The notes under the pieces were generated by a model. That model was not told where the DNA came from, ran no database searches, and was given only the letters and a program-made list of their open reading frames with translations. A DNA stretch of 37,966 bases from positions 1 through 37,966 of the forward strand of contig SVGY01000022.1 in NCBI GenBank assembly GCA_015056145.1, written 5' to 3'. Source of the stretch: Clostridiales bacterium (GTDB lineage Bacteria; Bacillota; Clostridia; Christensenellales; Aristaeellaceae). How positions within the stretch are numbered: position 1 is the first letter of the stretch; every line of letters starts with the position of its first letter. Positions 14,964-24,092 of this stretch are shown one piece after another. The translations under genes were made by a program, and so were the position numbers.

Positions 14964-16388
14964 ATGCAGGCATTCAATCCATATATGCCCAGCTGGGAAT
15001 ACGTTCCCGACGGCGAGCCTCACGTTTTTGGCGACCGTGTGTATGTCTACGGCTCCCACGACCGCTTCAACGGCTATGTATTTTGCATGAACGACTATGT
15101 GTGCTATTCCGCACCGGTGGATAACCTTGCGGACTGGCGCTATGAGGGCGTTATCTACCTCAAGACCGATGACCCCCTTAACCCCGATGGCGCAGCCTGC
15201 CTTTATGCCCCCGACGTGACCCGTGGCCCCGACGGCCGGTACTACCTGTTCTATGCACTGGATAAGTTCAGCCGCATCTCCGTTGCTGTGTGCGATGAAC
15301 CTGCGGGCCATTACCAGTTCCTGGGCTATGTGCACGACCAGGAAGGCCGTATCTACGGCGAGCGGGAGGGCGACGAGCATCAGTTTGACCCCGGCGTGCT
15401 CACCGAGGGCGAGGTGACATACCTGTATACAGGTTTTGCCGGTTTTGACGACCCCAGCCGCCACGGCGCCATGATGACCTGTCTGGACAAGGATATGCTC
15501 ACCATGCTCAGGGAGCCTGTGTACGTTGTGCCCAGCCGCCCCTACTCTGCGGGCACCGGCTATGAGGGCCACGAGTTCTTCGAGGCTTCCTCCATCCGCA
15601 AGTTCGGCGATACCTACTATTTTGTATATTCTTCCATCGTGATGCATGAACTGTGCTACGCCACCAGCAAATCCCCGGACAAAGACTTCGTCTTTGGCGG
15701 CGTGCTCGTCAGCAATGCGGACCTGCACATCGATACCTACAAGCCCGCTGACAAGCCCATGTTCTACGGCGCAAACAACCACGGCGGCCTTGAGAAAATC
15801 GGCGATGATTACTACATCTTCTACCACCGCCACACCAACGGAACCGTGTTCAGCCGTCAGGCCATGGCAGAGAAGGTGTACATGCTGGAAGACGGTTCCA
15901 TCCCCCAGGTGGAGATGACCAGCTGCGGCCTCAACGGCGGCCCCCTCAAGGGCGAGGGCTTCTACCCGGCGTATATCGCCTGCAATCTCTTCCACGAAAA
16001 GGAGAGCCTCTACACCGGCGGCGCAGGCCGGAACCATTTCTGGCTGGACAGCCAGCTGCCCCGTATCACCCAGGATGGCCGGGACGGCGATGAGGAGCAG
16101 GGCTACATCATCAACATGGGCAACAGCGCCACCTGCGGCTTCAAGTATTTTGATATGAAGGGCGTTTGCGAGATCGGCCTTACCGTGCGGGGCTACTGCT
16201 ACGGCAAGTACCAGATCAAAACCGCCTGGGACGGCGAAGTTCTGGCGGAGATCCCGCTTCAGTCCTACAATGTATGGCACGAATTCCGTACCCCTGTTGC
16301 CATTCCCGATGGCGTGCACAGCCTGTACTTCACCTATGAAGGCCCCGGCGCAGCCATGCTGAAGGGCTTTACCCTGTATACAAAGTAA
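14964..16388 (+). CDS. Glycoside hydrolase family 43 (xylosidase/arabinofuranosidase-like)
   Basis: A 474-residue enzyme with an N-terminal five-bladed propeller (about 1-320) and a C-terminal beta-rich, CBM6-like domain (about 335-474). Family features are the start NPYMPSWEYVPDGEPHVFGD, YAPDVTRGPDGRYYLFYA with the modulating Asp, and FFEASSIRKFGDTYYFVYSS with the likely acid Glu. GH43 enzymes remove xylose or arabinose from hemicellulose oligomers; specificity is not certain. There is no signal peptide, so it acts in the cytoplasm. Start ATG 14964 follows AAGGTGG. It is first of a run with the esterase (12-nt gap) and GH51 genes. Confidence 0.88.
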   Translation: MQAFNPYMPSWEYVPDGEPHVFGDRVYVYGSHDRFNGYVFCMNDYVCYSAPVDNLADWRYEGVIYLKTDDPLNPDGAACLYAPDVTRGPDGRYYLFYALDKFSRISVAVCDEPAGHYQFLGYVHDQEGRIYGEREGDEHQFDPGVLTEGEVTYLYTGFAGFDDPSRHGAMMTCLDKDMLTMLREPVYVVPSRPYSAGTGYEGHEFFEASSIRKFGDTYYFVYSSIVMHELCYATSKSPDKDFVFGGVLVSNADLHIDTYKPADKPMFYGANNHGGLEKIGDDYYIFYHRHTNGTVFSRQAMAEKVYMLEDGSIPQVEMTSCGLNGGPLKGEGFYPAYIACNLFHEKESLYTGGAGRNHFWLDSQLPRITQDGRDGDEEQGYIINMGNSATCGFKYFDMKGVCEIGLTVRGYCYGKYQIKTAWDGEVLAEIPLQSYNVWHEFRTPVAIPDGVHSLYFTYEGPGAAMLKGFTLYTK

Positions 16389-16400
16389 GGAGGAAATATC

Positions 16401-17474
16401 ATGAATCTTCAGTGGCCTCTTGATACAACCGTTGCTTTTGACCCCATCATCGGCGAACCCGACCGGGACGGCGTGCAGGGTGTGGAAATCCTGGAAGACG
16501 GCAAGGTGCACTTCCGCCTTATCGCCAAGGAAGCACAGAAGGTGGAGCTGGACCAGTTCGGCAACATCACCCCCTTTGAAAAAATGGAGGACGGCGCCTG
16601 GGAACTGACTCTGGATATGGGCGTTGGCTTCAAGTACTTCTTCCTGAAAATTGACGGCGCAGACATGCTCAACCCCTATTTTCCCATCGGCTACGGCTGC
16701 TGCCGCCCCATGAACTTTGTGGATATTCCCGTGCCCGGCGAGGACTTCGACCGGCTTGAAAACATCCCCCACGGTGCGGTGAGCCGCCGCTACTTCTATT
16801 CCACCGAGACCGGCAAGATGGAGATCGCCATGATCTACACTCCCCCGGCCTATACCGAAAGCAAGAAATACCCGGTGCTCTACCTGCAGCACGGCTACGG
16901 CGAAAACGAAACCGGCTGGGTGCACCAGGGCCATGTGGCACGCATTGCGGACAACCTCATCGCCGAGGCCCGCATGGAGGAAATGATCATCGTCATGGCC
17001 AACGGCATGACCCAGAAAAACGGCGTGGCCGAGCGGGGTCTTTTGCCCCTGATGCTGGTCAGCGACCTGATCCCCTTCATTGAAAGCCATTACCCCGTAA
17101 AGACCGACAAGTGGAACCGTGCCATGGCCGGCCTGAGCATGGGCAGCTACCATACCAGCATCACCACCCTCAGCAATCCGGATATGTTCGGCTATGCAGG
17201 CCTGTTCAGCGGTTTCCTGCGGGCTCCCTGGGCCAACGGCGCAGATGAACCCCATCTGAAGCTGATCTATCAGCCCGAGGAATTCAAGAAGACCTTCAAG
17301 GTGTTCTACCGGGCCATGGGTACTGAAGATACCTTCTGGGAAGCCTTTGCCAAGGACGACGAGTTCCTGGCCGACAAGGATCTGCCCATCCTCCGTTCCA
17401 CCTTCGGCGGCGGCCACGACTGGACCGTCTGGCGGCGCTGCATCCACGAGTTCCTGCCGCTGCTGTTCAAATAA
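16401..17474 (+). CDS. Esterase of the CE1/feruloyl-esterase-like family
   Basis: A 357-residue protein. The N-terminal ~115 residues look like a CBM48/Ig-type domain, and the rest is an alpha/beta hydrolase. The nucleophile Ser lies in GLSMGSY (about residue 247), YLQHGYGENETGW forms the oxyanion region, and the catalytic His is in GGGHDW near 338. This architecture is shared by feruloyl/acetyl-xylan esterases found in hemicellulose loci, which remove ester decorations from arabinoxylan. It has no signal peptide. AGGAGG lies seven to eight bases before ATG. It sits between GH43 and GH51 genes, which supports the hemicellulose role; the acyl group removed is unknown. Confidence 0.85.
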   Translation: MNLQWPLDTTVAFDPIIGEPDRDGVQGVEILEDGKVHFRLIAKEAQKVELDQFGNITPFEKMEDGAWELTLDMGVGFKYFFLKIDGADMLNPYFPIGYGCCRPMNFVDIPVPGEDFDRLENIPHGAVSRRYFYSTETGKMEIAMIYTPPAYTESKKYPVLYLQHGYGENETGWVHQGHVARIADNLIAEARMEEMIIVMANGMTQKNGVAERGLLPLMLVSDLIPFIESHYPVKTDKWNRAMAGLSMGSYHTSITTLSNPDMFGYAGLFSGFLRAPWANGADEPHLKLIYQPEEFKKTFKVFYRAMGTEDTFWEAFAKDDEFLADKDLPILRSTFGGGHDWTVWRRCIHEFLPLLFK

Positions 17475-17507
17475 TGCTGCGCCCCGTTCATCAGTGAGGT
17501 GTATACA

Positions 17508-19106
17508 ATGAAGAAAGCAAAGCTGACCCTTCACCCTTCCTACCGCATCGGCAAAATTTCCCCCCGGCTGTTCGGCGCATTTCTGGAGCCCATCGGTTCC
17601 ATGGTCAACGGCAGCATGTTTAATCCCAAGCATCCCACCGCAGACAAGGAGGGCATGCGTCAGGATTTCATTGCCGGATTGAAGGAAGCAGGCCTGCCCT
17701 GCGTGCGCCTGCCCGGCGGCAACTTTGTTTCCGGCTGGGACTGGAAGCAGTCCATCGGCCCGAAAGAAAACCGTAAAACTGCGCTGGATATGGCCTGGTT
17801 CCAGTATGTGCCCAACGACGTGGGCCACGATGAATACCTGGGCTGGGCGGAAAAAGTGGGCGCAGAGGCCATGTATACCGTCAATCTGGGCACCGGCACC
17901 CTCCGGGAGGCCGCCGAGCTGGTGGAGTACACCAATCACGAGGGCGGCAGCTTTTGGTCTGACCTGCGCAAAAAGAACGGCCATACCGCTCCCTACGGCG
18001 TAAAGACCTGGTACCTGGGCAACGAGCCCGACGGCCCCTGGCAGATCGCTTCCTGGGAAAGGGATCCCCGTGGCTACGGCGTGCTGGCCCACGAGACCTC
18101 CAAGGCCATGAAGTGGATCGACCCCACCATTGAAACCGTGGCGGCCGTGTCCAGCTCCCCCTTCCTGAACCATTATCCGGACTGGGATCTGGAGGCCATC
18201 GCCCAGTGCTACGAAACCGTGGACATGATCTCCCTGCATCACTACCATTCCGCACCCATCGGCAACCTGCCGGGGCTGTTGGCCGGATATCAGGCCTTTG
18301 AGGACTACATCCGCACGGAGATCGCCATGTGCGATTATCTCAAAACCAAGATGCGCTCCAAAAAGACCATGATGCTCTCCCTGGATGAATATGCCGCCTC
18401 CTACCGTCCTGCGGGCAAACCCCATTTCGGCATGGGCGGACGGCAGCCTGCCATGGGCTTCCTGGGCATTGATCCGGAGCGGAAGTATGTGCATCACGAC
18501 CCCGACGACTGGTCCACCCGGCGCATGCCCCCCATGAGCGGCGAAATGCCCCGTACCCTTGCCAGCATGAGCATTATGCTGACCATGCTGCGCCATGCAG
18601 ACCGCATCCAGATCGGCTGCGCCACCGGCGGCCTTGGCGACCTGTGCAAGACCGACCGCGAGCATGTATGGAAGGGCGCATCCCACTATCCCTTCACCCA
18701 GATGATCCGCTATGCAAAGGGCGTATCCCTGCTGCCGGAGGTGGAGTGCGAAACCTACCATGTGGATGGCTATGTTATCGACGATATGAACCAGTACGGC
18801 GATTTTGACAACGTGAACTACGTCCACGCCGCAGCTGCCCTGGATGAGGAAAACAATCAGCTGACGGTATTCGTCATCAACTCCGACTGGGAGGATCAGC
18901 AGGATTTCACCATGGATCTGCGCAGCTTTGAGGGCTGGCAGCTGGCAGAGTACTCCGTTATGCATACCGAGGATGCAGATGCCATGAATTCCTTTGACCA
19001 TCCCGATACCATCCGACCCGTACCCGGCAGCGCAAGCCTTGAAAAAGGCGTGCTTACCGCTGTGCTGCCCCGGCTGAGCTGGAATATGTTCCGGTTCACC
19101 AAATAA
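17508..19106 (+). CDS. GH51 alpha-L-arabinofuranosidase
   Basis: A 532-residue GH51 enzyme releasing arabinose from arabinoxylan or arabinan oligomers. The sequence shows ISPRLFGAFLEPIG near the N-terminus, VRLPGGNFVSGWDWKQSIGP, the acid/base Glu in TWYLGNEPDGPW and the nucleophile Glu in MLSLDEYAASY. The C-terminal part is a beta-sandwich. There is no signal peptide. ATG 17508 is chosen because GTGAGG sits eight bases before it; an in-frame GTG nine bases earlier overlaps that site. It is the last gene of the first glycosidase unit and is followed by a terminator at 19137. Confidence 0.93.
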   Translation: MKKAKLTLHPSYRIGKISPRLFGAFLEPIGSMVNGSMFNPKHPTADKEGMRQDFIAGLKEAGLPCVRLPGGNFVSGWDWKQSIGPKENRKTALDMAWFQYVPNDVGHDEYLGWAEKVGAEAMYTVNLGTGTLREAAELVEYTNHEGGSFWSDLRKKNGHTAPYGVKTWYLGNEPDGPWQIASWERDPRGYGVLAHETSKAMKWIDPTIETVAAVSSSPFLNHYPDWDLEAIAQCYETVDMISLHHYHSAPIGNLPGLLAGYQAFEDYIRTEIAMCDYLKTKMRSKKTMMLSLDEYAASYRPAGKPHFGMGGRQPAMGFLGIDPERKYVHHDPDDWSTRRMPPMSGEMPRTLASMSIMLTMLRHADRIQIGCATGGLGDLCKTDREHVWKGASHYPFTQMIRYAKGVSLLPEVECETYHVDGYVIDDMNQYGDFDNVNYVHAAAALDEENNQLTVFVINSDWEDQQDFTMDLRSFEGWQLAEYSVMHTEDADAMNSFDHPDTIRPVPGSASLEKGVLTAVLPRLSWNMFRFTK

Positions 19107-19136
19107 CACCGACAGTTTCCGGTTCCCTTCCTTTTT

Positions 19137-19166
19137 CCCCTGCGGCTCCGGCCGTGGGGGTTTTTG
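19137..19166 (+). terminator. Terminator after the GH51 gene
   Basis: A GC-rich stem of CCCC-T-GCGGC with its complement GGCCG-T-GGGG, then TTTTT. A new promoter follows 25 nt later. Confidence 0.8.
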
Positions 19167-19190
19167 CGTATATGGGCCCGGAAAGCAAAA

Positions 19191-19218
19191 TTGACATTTG
19201 GCCTGTGCAGGGTATAAT
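19191..19218 (+). promoter_or_regulatory. Consensus promoter for the small membrane-protein pair
   Basis: TTGACA at 19191-19196, a 16-bp spacer and TATAAT at 19213-19218. Both hexamers are perfect, so this is among the strongest promoter matches in the window. It may also drive the GH3 and GH5 genes downstream. Confidence 0.75.
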
Positions 19219-19258
19219 GGAAGCAGAGAAAAGAATGTACCGTGAAAGGGCAATGCGT

Positions 19259-19489
19259 ATGGCCTGCATCATGAAGATCATTCTGGCTGCCAGCGTTTTT
19301 CTGTGCCTTGTATTTGCCGGGCTGGGCCCTGGCGCAGGTTGGGCGGAAAGCTTTGCCATCACTTTCGGTACCGTTGCCTGCCATATGCTGATTCGGTTTC
19401 TGGCCCCTGCGCTGCTTGTTCTTTTTACCCCAAGGCAGGAAAGGCAAACCAGAATAAAGGAGGCCCCTTCCCATGGAATCCCTGTTTGA
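19259..19489 (+). CDS. Small membrane protein, function unknown
   Basis: A 76-residue protein with two hydrophobic segments (KIILAASVFLCLVFAGLG and HMLIRFLAPALLVLF). I chose ATG 19259 because AAAGGG sits about eight bases upstream. The middle part AESFAITFGTVACHMLIRFL faintly recalls the N-terminus of clostridial membrane acyltransferase-like proteins (ITFGTTFYHFAMR-type), which are much longer, so this could be a shortened paralogue. The gene overlaps the next one by 17 nt and carries that gene's AAAGGAGG within it. Function not known. Confidence 0.6.
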   Translation: MACIMKIILAASVFLCLVFAGLGPGAGWAESFAITFGTVACHMLIRFLAPALLVLFTPRQERQTRIKEAPSHGIPV

Positions 19490-19976
19490 AAACAAGCATG
19501 CCATCAACCGCCGGTTTCTCAAGGAACTGTATCTGTACCAGTATTTTCTTCATCCCGCCTCCATGGCAGTGCATCTGATCCTGATTGCCCTGTTCATCCT
19601 GTACCTGTTTTGGGATACGGGCACGATGATCCGTTACATTCTGCTGATCTATGTGCCGCTGTTCCTGATAACGAGGGTGATCAGGTACTTGCGCACGGTG
19701 AGGCTGATGGAAAAACGCTATCAGGAGGTGGGCGGCGGCAAGGAAGTGGAAAACACCATCATCGTTTATCCGGACAGGCTGCATCTTTCCTCCTCCAACG
19801 GCGGAGCAAACCAGCTGCCCCTCAGCGAGATCAAGAACAGCTTTTCCACAAAGCATTTCTATTTTCTCCGTTCCAGAAGCAAGCTGGCCTATTCCTTCGC
19901 CAAGGATGGTTTTGTGAAGGGAGACCTTCAAGGCTTGATCGCTTTCCTAAAGGAAAAGGGTCTGAAGGTGAAATAA
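19473..19976 (+). CDS. YcxB-like membrane protein
   Basis: A 167-residue protein. Two membrane segments (about 28-48 and 52-70) are followed by a soluble domain with NTIIVYPDRLHLSSSNG and a short C-terminal segment (HFYFLRSRSKLAYSFAKDGF, then GDLQGLIAFLKEKG). That pattern matches the YcxB domain, found in many Firmicutes membrane proteins of unknown role. The start has AAAGGAGG upstream, inside the preceding gene. It is probably co-expressed with the 76-residue protein, and it ends 37 nt before the GH3 gene. Confidence 0.75.
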   Translation: MESLFENKHAINRRFLKELYLYQYFLHPASMAVHLILIALFILYLFWDTGTMIRYILLIYVPLFLITRVIRYLRTVRLMEKRYQEVGGGKEVENTIIVYPDRLHLSSSNGGANQLPLSEIKNSFSTKHFYFLRSRSKLAYSFAKDGFVKGDLQGLIAFLKEKGLKVK

Positions 19977-20013
19977 AGCTTTTATCAATTATCAGAAACA
20001 AAGGAGAATCCCC

Positions 20014-22080
20014 ATGACCGAAAAGCAGCTTCTTGAATTGCTGGCCTCCATGTCCGCAGAGGAAAAGGCAGCCCAGATCAGCCAGATCCCCCTGTCCATG
20101 TGCGCAGGCGGCTTTGCGGAACCCACCGGCCCCATGGTGGAGCAGCAGCTTACGCCGGAGCAGGTGGTGCTCTGCGGCAGTCTGATTTGCGATCAAATGC
20201 CCGATGCGGAAAAGTTCGCCGGAATTGTCCGGGATATGACGGAACGTCATCCCCATCATATTCCCCCCATCCTGATGCGGGATGTGATTCACGGCTGCCG
20301 CACCGTTTACCCCATCCCCCTGGCCCTTGGCTGCACCTTTGAGGAGTCGCTGGCGGAGGAAATGGGCGCAATCAGCGCAGAAGAAGCCGTGGCCTGCGGC
20401 TATCATGCCACCTTCGCCCCCATGGTGGATGTGGTACGGGATCCCCGGTGGGGCCGTGTTATGGAAAGCCCCGGAGAATCGCCGGCCCTCTGCGGCCAGA
20501 TGGGCGCTGCCATGGTAAGGGGCTTGCGCAAGGGCGGCGTGGCTGCCTGCGCCAAGCATTTTGCCGGATACGGCCTGTGCGGTTCGGGCCTGGATTACGC
20601 CCCCGGCGATGTGAGTCGCACGGAGATGTACAATACTTATCTGCCTCCCTTTAAGGAAGCGCTGGACGAGGGCTGCGAAATGGTGATGCCTGCCTTTATG
20701 ATGGTGGACAGGATCCCCTGCATATGCAATCCCTGGCTGCTTAAGGAAGTGCTGCGCAATCAGTGGCACAGCGACGCCATGGCCATTTCCGACTACGACG
20801 ATATCCGCCAGCTGATGTACCACGGCATTGCCGGGGATAAGCGGGAAGCCGCCCGGCTGGCCCTTTCCGCCGGCGCCGATATGGACATGATGAGCTTTGC
20901 TTACCTGCGCCATGTACCCGAATTGCTGGAGGATGGCAGCATTTCCATGGAGCAGCTGGACGAAGCCTGCCTCCGTGTGCTCCGGCTCAAAAACAAGCTG
21001 GGCCTGTTTGAAAACCCGGTATGGTGCGTAGACAATGCCCGGCAGGAGGAAACCTGCACCCGGCAGGCGCACCGCAGCAGCGCCCTTGAGGCGGCCCTGC
21101 GCAGCTGTGTGCTGATGAAGAATGACGGCGTACTGCCCCTGAAACCGGGCATGAAAGTGGCCCTTGAGGGCAGCCATGCAGACAGCCGCAATCTGCTGGG
21201 CAGCTGGTCTCTGGACGGCCTTGCGCAGGAAGTGCAGACCCTGCGGGAGAGCTTTGCTGCCGACGGGCGCATCACCCTGACGGATACCGAAGAAGCGGAT
21301 GTGATCCTCTTTGCAGCCGGAGAAGAGCAGGAAGAGAGCGGCGAAGGCACCAGCAAAGCCAATCCCGTTTTCCCGGAAGAGCAGCTTCAGCAGCTAAGGC
21401 AGCTGCAAGCCACCGGCAAGCCGGTGGTGCTGATCCTCTTCTGCGGCCGTCCGCTGATCCTGACGGATGTACTGCCTTGCACAAACGCCCTCATGAACGC
21501 CTGGTTCCCGGGCACCATGGGCGCAGATGCCCTGCGGATGCTCCTTATGGGCGACCGGAATCCTTCCGGACACCTGAGCATGACCTTCCCCCGCAGCGTG
21601 GGCCAGATTCCCATTCATCACGACCAGCTGACCACTTCCCGCCTGTACAACGGCGGCGCACCCTACTCCCTGCGCTATCTGGACGAGGACCTTTCGCCCC
21701 TGTTTCCCTTCGGCTTCGGCCTGAGCTATACAAGCTTTGCGCTGTCCGGCGCAAAGGTGCAGCAGCCTCTTTCGGAGGAAGAACCCGCCGTTGTAACCGT
21801 GGATGTGTCCAACACCGGCAGCCTGCCCGGCGAAACCGTGGTGCAGCTTTACGCCCGGTGGAAGGATATTCCCGTGGTGCAGCCTAAGAAGCGGCTGGCT
21901 GCCTGGGCCCGGGTGGCCCTGGAAGCAGGCGAAACCAAAACCGTCACCCTGAAGATTTTCAAAAAGAGGCTGGATCTGTACGATCAGCAGGGCAACGCCC
22001 GTGCCCTTCAGGGCAAGTGCAGGCTCACCCTCGGTTTTGACAGCACCACGGCGGCAGAGGTACTCTGCCTTGATTGCTGA
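20014..22080 (+). CDS. GH3 beta-glucosidase/beta-xylosidase
   Basis: A 688-residue GH3 enzyme: N-terminal TIM barrel (about 1-300), second alpha/beta domain (about 340-550) and a C-terminal FN3-like domain (about 585-665). The nucleophile Asp is in AISDYDDIRQL near residue 262. The barrel motifs FAPMVDVVRDPRWGR and ACAKHFAGYG are present, and EESGEGTSKANPVFPEEQ likely carries the acid/base Glu. There is no signal peptide, so it would hydrolyse imported beta-linked oligosaccharides to monosaccharides. Start ATG has AAAGGAG upstream. The GH5 gene follows 55 nt later. Confidence 0.94.
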   Translation: MTEKQLLELLASMSAEEKAAQISQIPLSMCAGGFAEPTGPMVEQQLTPEQVVLCGSLICDQMPDAEKFAGIVRDMTERHPHHIPPILMRDVIHGCRTVYPIPLALGCTFEESLAEEMGAISAEEAVACGYHATFAPMVDVVRDPRWGRVMESPGESPALCGQMGAAMVRGLRKGGVAACAKHFAGYGLCGSGLDYAPGDVSRTEMYNTYLPPFKEALDEGCEMVMPAFMMVDRIPCICNPWLLKEVLRNQWHSDAMAISDYDDIRQLMYHGIAGDKREAARLALSAGADMDMMSFAYLRHVPELLEDGSISMEQLDEACLRVLRLKNKLGLFENPVWCVDNARQEETCTRQAHRSSALEAALRSCVLMKNDGVLPLKPGMKVALEGSHADSRNLLGSWSLDGLAQEVQTLRESFAADGRITLTDTEEADVILFAAGEEQEESGEGTSKANPVFPEEQLQQLRQLQATGKPVVLILFCGRPLILTDVLPCTNALMNAWFPGTMGADALRMLLMGDRNPSGHLSMTFPRSVGQIPIHHDQLTTSRLYNGGAPYSLRYLDEDLSPLFPFGFGLSYTSFALSGAKVQQPLSEEEPAVVTVDVSNTGSLPGETVVQLYARWKDIPVVQPKKRLAAWARVALEAGETKTVTLKIFKKRLDLYDQQGNARALQGKCRLTLGFDSTTAAEVLCLDC

Positions 22081-22135
22081 AAACATCCCGGCACAAATAT
22101 TCAGGGCCTGCGGGCCCCTAAAGGAGAAATGAAAT

Positions 22136-23164
22136 ATGAAACAGCTCAAGGGCTATGACAAGGGCGTCAATCTGGGCGGCTGGCTGTCCCAGTGCGGCGA
22201 AAACTACACCGAGGAGCACTATTCCACCTTCATTACCGAAGCGGATATTCAGAAGCTGGCCGGCTGGGGCCTGGATCACCTGCGCCTGCCGGTGGATTAC
22301 AACGTGATCCAGAACGACGACGGCAGCTTTATCGAAAGCGGCTTTGTGCACATCGACCGCTGCATCGGCTGGTGTGAAAAATACGGCCTCAACCTGGTGC
22401 TGGATATCCACAAGGCCTGCGGCTTTGTGTTTGACGATGCCAGCTACTGCGGCTTCTTCAGCGATGAGGGACTGCAGGATGTGTTTGTGAAGCTGTGGCA
22501 GGAGCTTGCCCGCCGCTACGGCAACCGGGACAACATCATCTTCGAGCTGCTCAACGAAGTGACCGCCCGGGAGTTTGCCGAACCCTGGAACCGCATCATC
22601 CGGCGCACCATTCCCGCCATCCGGGAAATTGCTCCGGAAACCCGCATTGTGGTGGGCGGCATCTATAATTCCAGCATCATCGGCCTCACCCTTATGGAAG
22701 CCCCCTACGACGAAAACGTGGTGTTCACCTTCCACTGCTACAGCCCCATGGTATTCACCCATCAGGCAGCCTACTGGGTGGAGGCCATGCCTGCGGATTT
22801 CCGCACCGTCTACCCCCAGAAGGCATCGGAGATGCGCAGCCTGTCCGCTTCCATCTTCGGCGACGATTACGACGACGAATTTGCTTCTTTGGGCGACGAA
22901 ATGATGGACAGCCGCTATTTTGAGAACATGTTCAAGACGGCCCTGGAGGTTTCCGCCAAGTACGATGTGCCGCTGTACTGCGGCGAATACGGCGTCATCG
23001 ACCTGGCAGACGCTGAAAGCACACTGCGCTGGTACAAGGATATGAACGCTGCCCTCACCAAATACAACATCCCCCGTGCGGCCTGGAGCTACAAGGAGAT
23101 GAACTTCGGCCTTTCCGACGAGCACTACGCCGCCATTCTGCCGCAGCTGCTGGGTGCGCTGTAA
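22136..23164 (+). CDS. GH5 endoglucanase-like glycosidase
   Basis: A 342-residue single-domain GH5 enzyme. It opens with KGVNLGGWLSQCGENYTEEH, then HLRLPVDYNVI. The acid/base Glu lies in FELLNEV (about residue 141) and the nucleophile Glu in LYCGEYGVI near 283, with FHCYSPMVFTHQ between them. Substrates of such enzymes include cellodextrins, beta-glucan, mannan and xyloglucan pieces; the subfamily cannot be fixed by eye. No signal peptide or binding module is present, so it is probably cytoplasmic and acts on imported oligosaccharides together with the GH3 enzyme. AAAGGAG lies about ten bases before ATG. Confidence 0.92.
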   Translation: MKQLKGYDKGVNLGGWLSQCGENYTEEHYSTFITEADIQKLAGWGLDHLRLPVDYNVIQNDDGSFIESGFVHIDRCIGWCEKYGLNLVLDIHKACGFVFDDASYCGFFSDEGLQDVFVKLWQELARRYGNRDNIIFELLNEVTAREFAEPWNRIIRRTIPAIREIAPETRIVVGGIYNSSIIGLTLMEAPYDENVVFTFHCYSPMVFTHQAAYWVEAMPADFRTVYPQKASEMRSLSASIFGDDYDDEFASLGDEMMDSRYFENMFKTALEVSAKYDVPLYCGEYGVIDLADAESTLRWYKDMNAALTKYNIPRAAWSYKEMNFGLSDEHYAAILPQLLGAL

Positions 23165-23233
23165 GGAGCGGCCTCAGGAAAGGGAAGGTCTGAAAGGGTT
23201 TTCAGTCTTTTGAATTTTTGCCATATTGAAACA

Positions 23234-23266
23234 GGCCCGCCGCAAAATAAATGCGGCGGGCCTTGT
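23234..23266. terminator. Bidirectional terminator between GH5 and the TM2 gene
   Basis: GGCCCGCCGCA pairs with TGCGGCGGGCC over a seven-base loop. It sits between two convergent genes and is closed by T's on the plus side and pyrimidine-poor sequence on the other. Confidence 0.75.
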
Positions 23267-23286
23267 GTATACCATCCGGAGGGGGA

Positions 23287-23976
23287 TCAGATTCTGGAAA
23301 GAAGCTCGATCTTCTTCTGCTGGAATTCTTCATCGGTGAGGACGCCCTGCTGGTGGAGGGCAGCAAGTTTTTCAAGTACTTTAACAGAAGCGAGATTGTC
23401 AACGCTGACGGGAATGGGCTTGTAGCCGGAACCATCGGCGGGAAGCAATTTGTCTGCAAGGATCAGGAAGAAGTCCACCAGGGCCCAGATCATGCTGATG
23501 GGGATAAGGAGGGGAATAATCAGGCAGCAGGTCTGGATAATTGCGATTTTCTTATGGCCCAGATAGTAGCGGTGTGCACCGGCAAAACCGAAGGCGCAGT
23601 TCAGCGCAACGGCAGCCAGCTTGGTTTTCTGAACAGGCTCTTTGCTGCCTTCGGGACGATTGATTATGAGGCATACGATGCCGCATGCCATGAGGAGAAG
23701 GGCGCTGACGAAGCAGGGAACGTAGAAGAGACCGAAAAGAGAAAGGACAAGACCAACAAGGGCAAGCGCCAGGCAGACAATGGAAAGAATAAAGGAGACA
23801 AGGCGCTTATTAACGCAGCATGCAGCAATCATCAGAGCGGCAGCCGGAACCAGGAGGAGCAGCGCTTCGGCTTGAATTCCATAATCAATGTTTTCGATAA
23901 TCACCTGGAGAACCAAGGCAAGAATGCTTGCAACGATCAGAATGATTTTCAGGATTTTGGACAATTTGTTTTCCAT
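23287..23976 (-). CDS. TM2- and SHOCT-domain membrane protein
   Basis: A 229-residue protein. Residues 5-110 hold three or four hydrophobic helices (KILKIILIVASILALVLQ and more). A TM2 domain follows (ALNCAFGFAGAHRYYLGHKK, then the IPISMIWALVDFFLIL segment), and a C-terminal SHOCT motif ends the chain (LEKLAALHQQGVLTDEEFQQ). TM2/SHOCT proteins are common in Firmicutes; no enzyme activity is known and roles in envelope quality control are speculative. ATG at 23976 has AAAGGTGG eight to nine bases upstream and a consensus promoter further up. Confidence 0.85.
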   Translation of the reverse strand: MENKLSKILKIILIVASILALVLQVIIENIDYGIQAEALLLLVPAAALMIAACCVNKRLVSFILSIVCLALALVGLVLSLFGLFYVPCFVSALLLMACGIVCLIINRPEGSKEPVQKTKLAAVALNCAFGFAGAHRYYLGHKKIAIIQTCCLIIPLLIPISMIWALVDFFLILADKLLPADGSGYKPIPVSVDNLASVKVLEKLAALHQQGVLTDEEFQQKKIELLSRI

Positions 23977-24019
23977 GAATATACCACCTTTCGTAGACGC
24001 AGATGCGTTCTTTGTAAAA

Positions 24020-24048
24020 AGTATATTCAATATATTGAGTATTGTCAA
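24020..24048 (-). promoter_or_regulatory. Consensus promoter for the TM2 gene
   Basis: On the minus strand TTGACA (complement of 24043-24048), a 17-bp spacer and TATACT (complement of 24020-24025). Confidence 0.75.
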
Positions 24049-24092
24049 TAATTTGAGCAGAGTAAACTTACATCGGTGATGAAATTGATTTC

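Noticed and set aside
14934..19253. Very long open frame (over 1,400 codons) on the minus strand across GH43, the esterase and GH51
   Set aside because: It is antisense to three genes with clear catalytic motifs, has no ribosome site and no recognisable domain, and arises from the GC-rich codon pattern of those genes.
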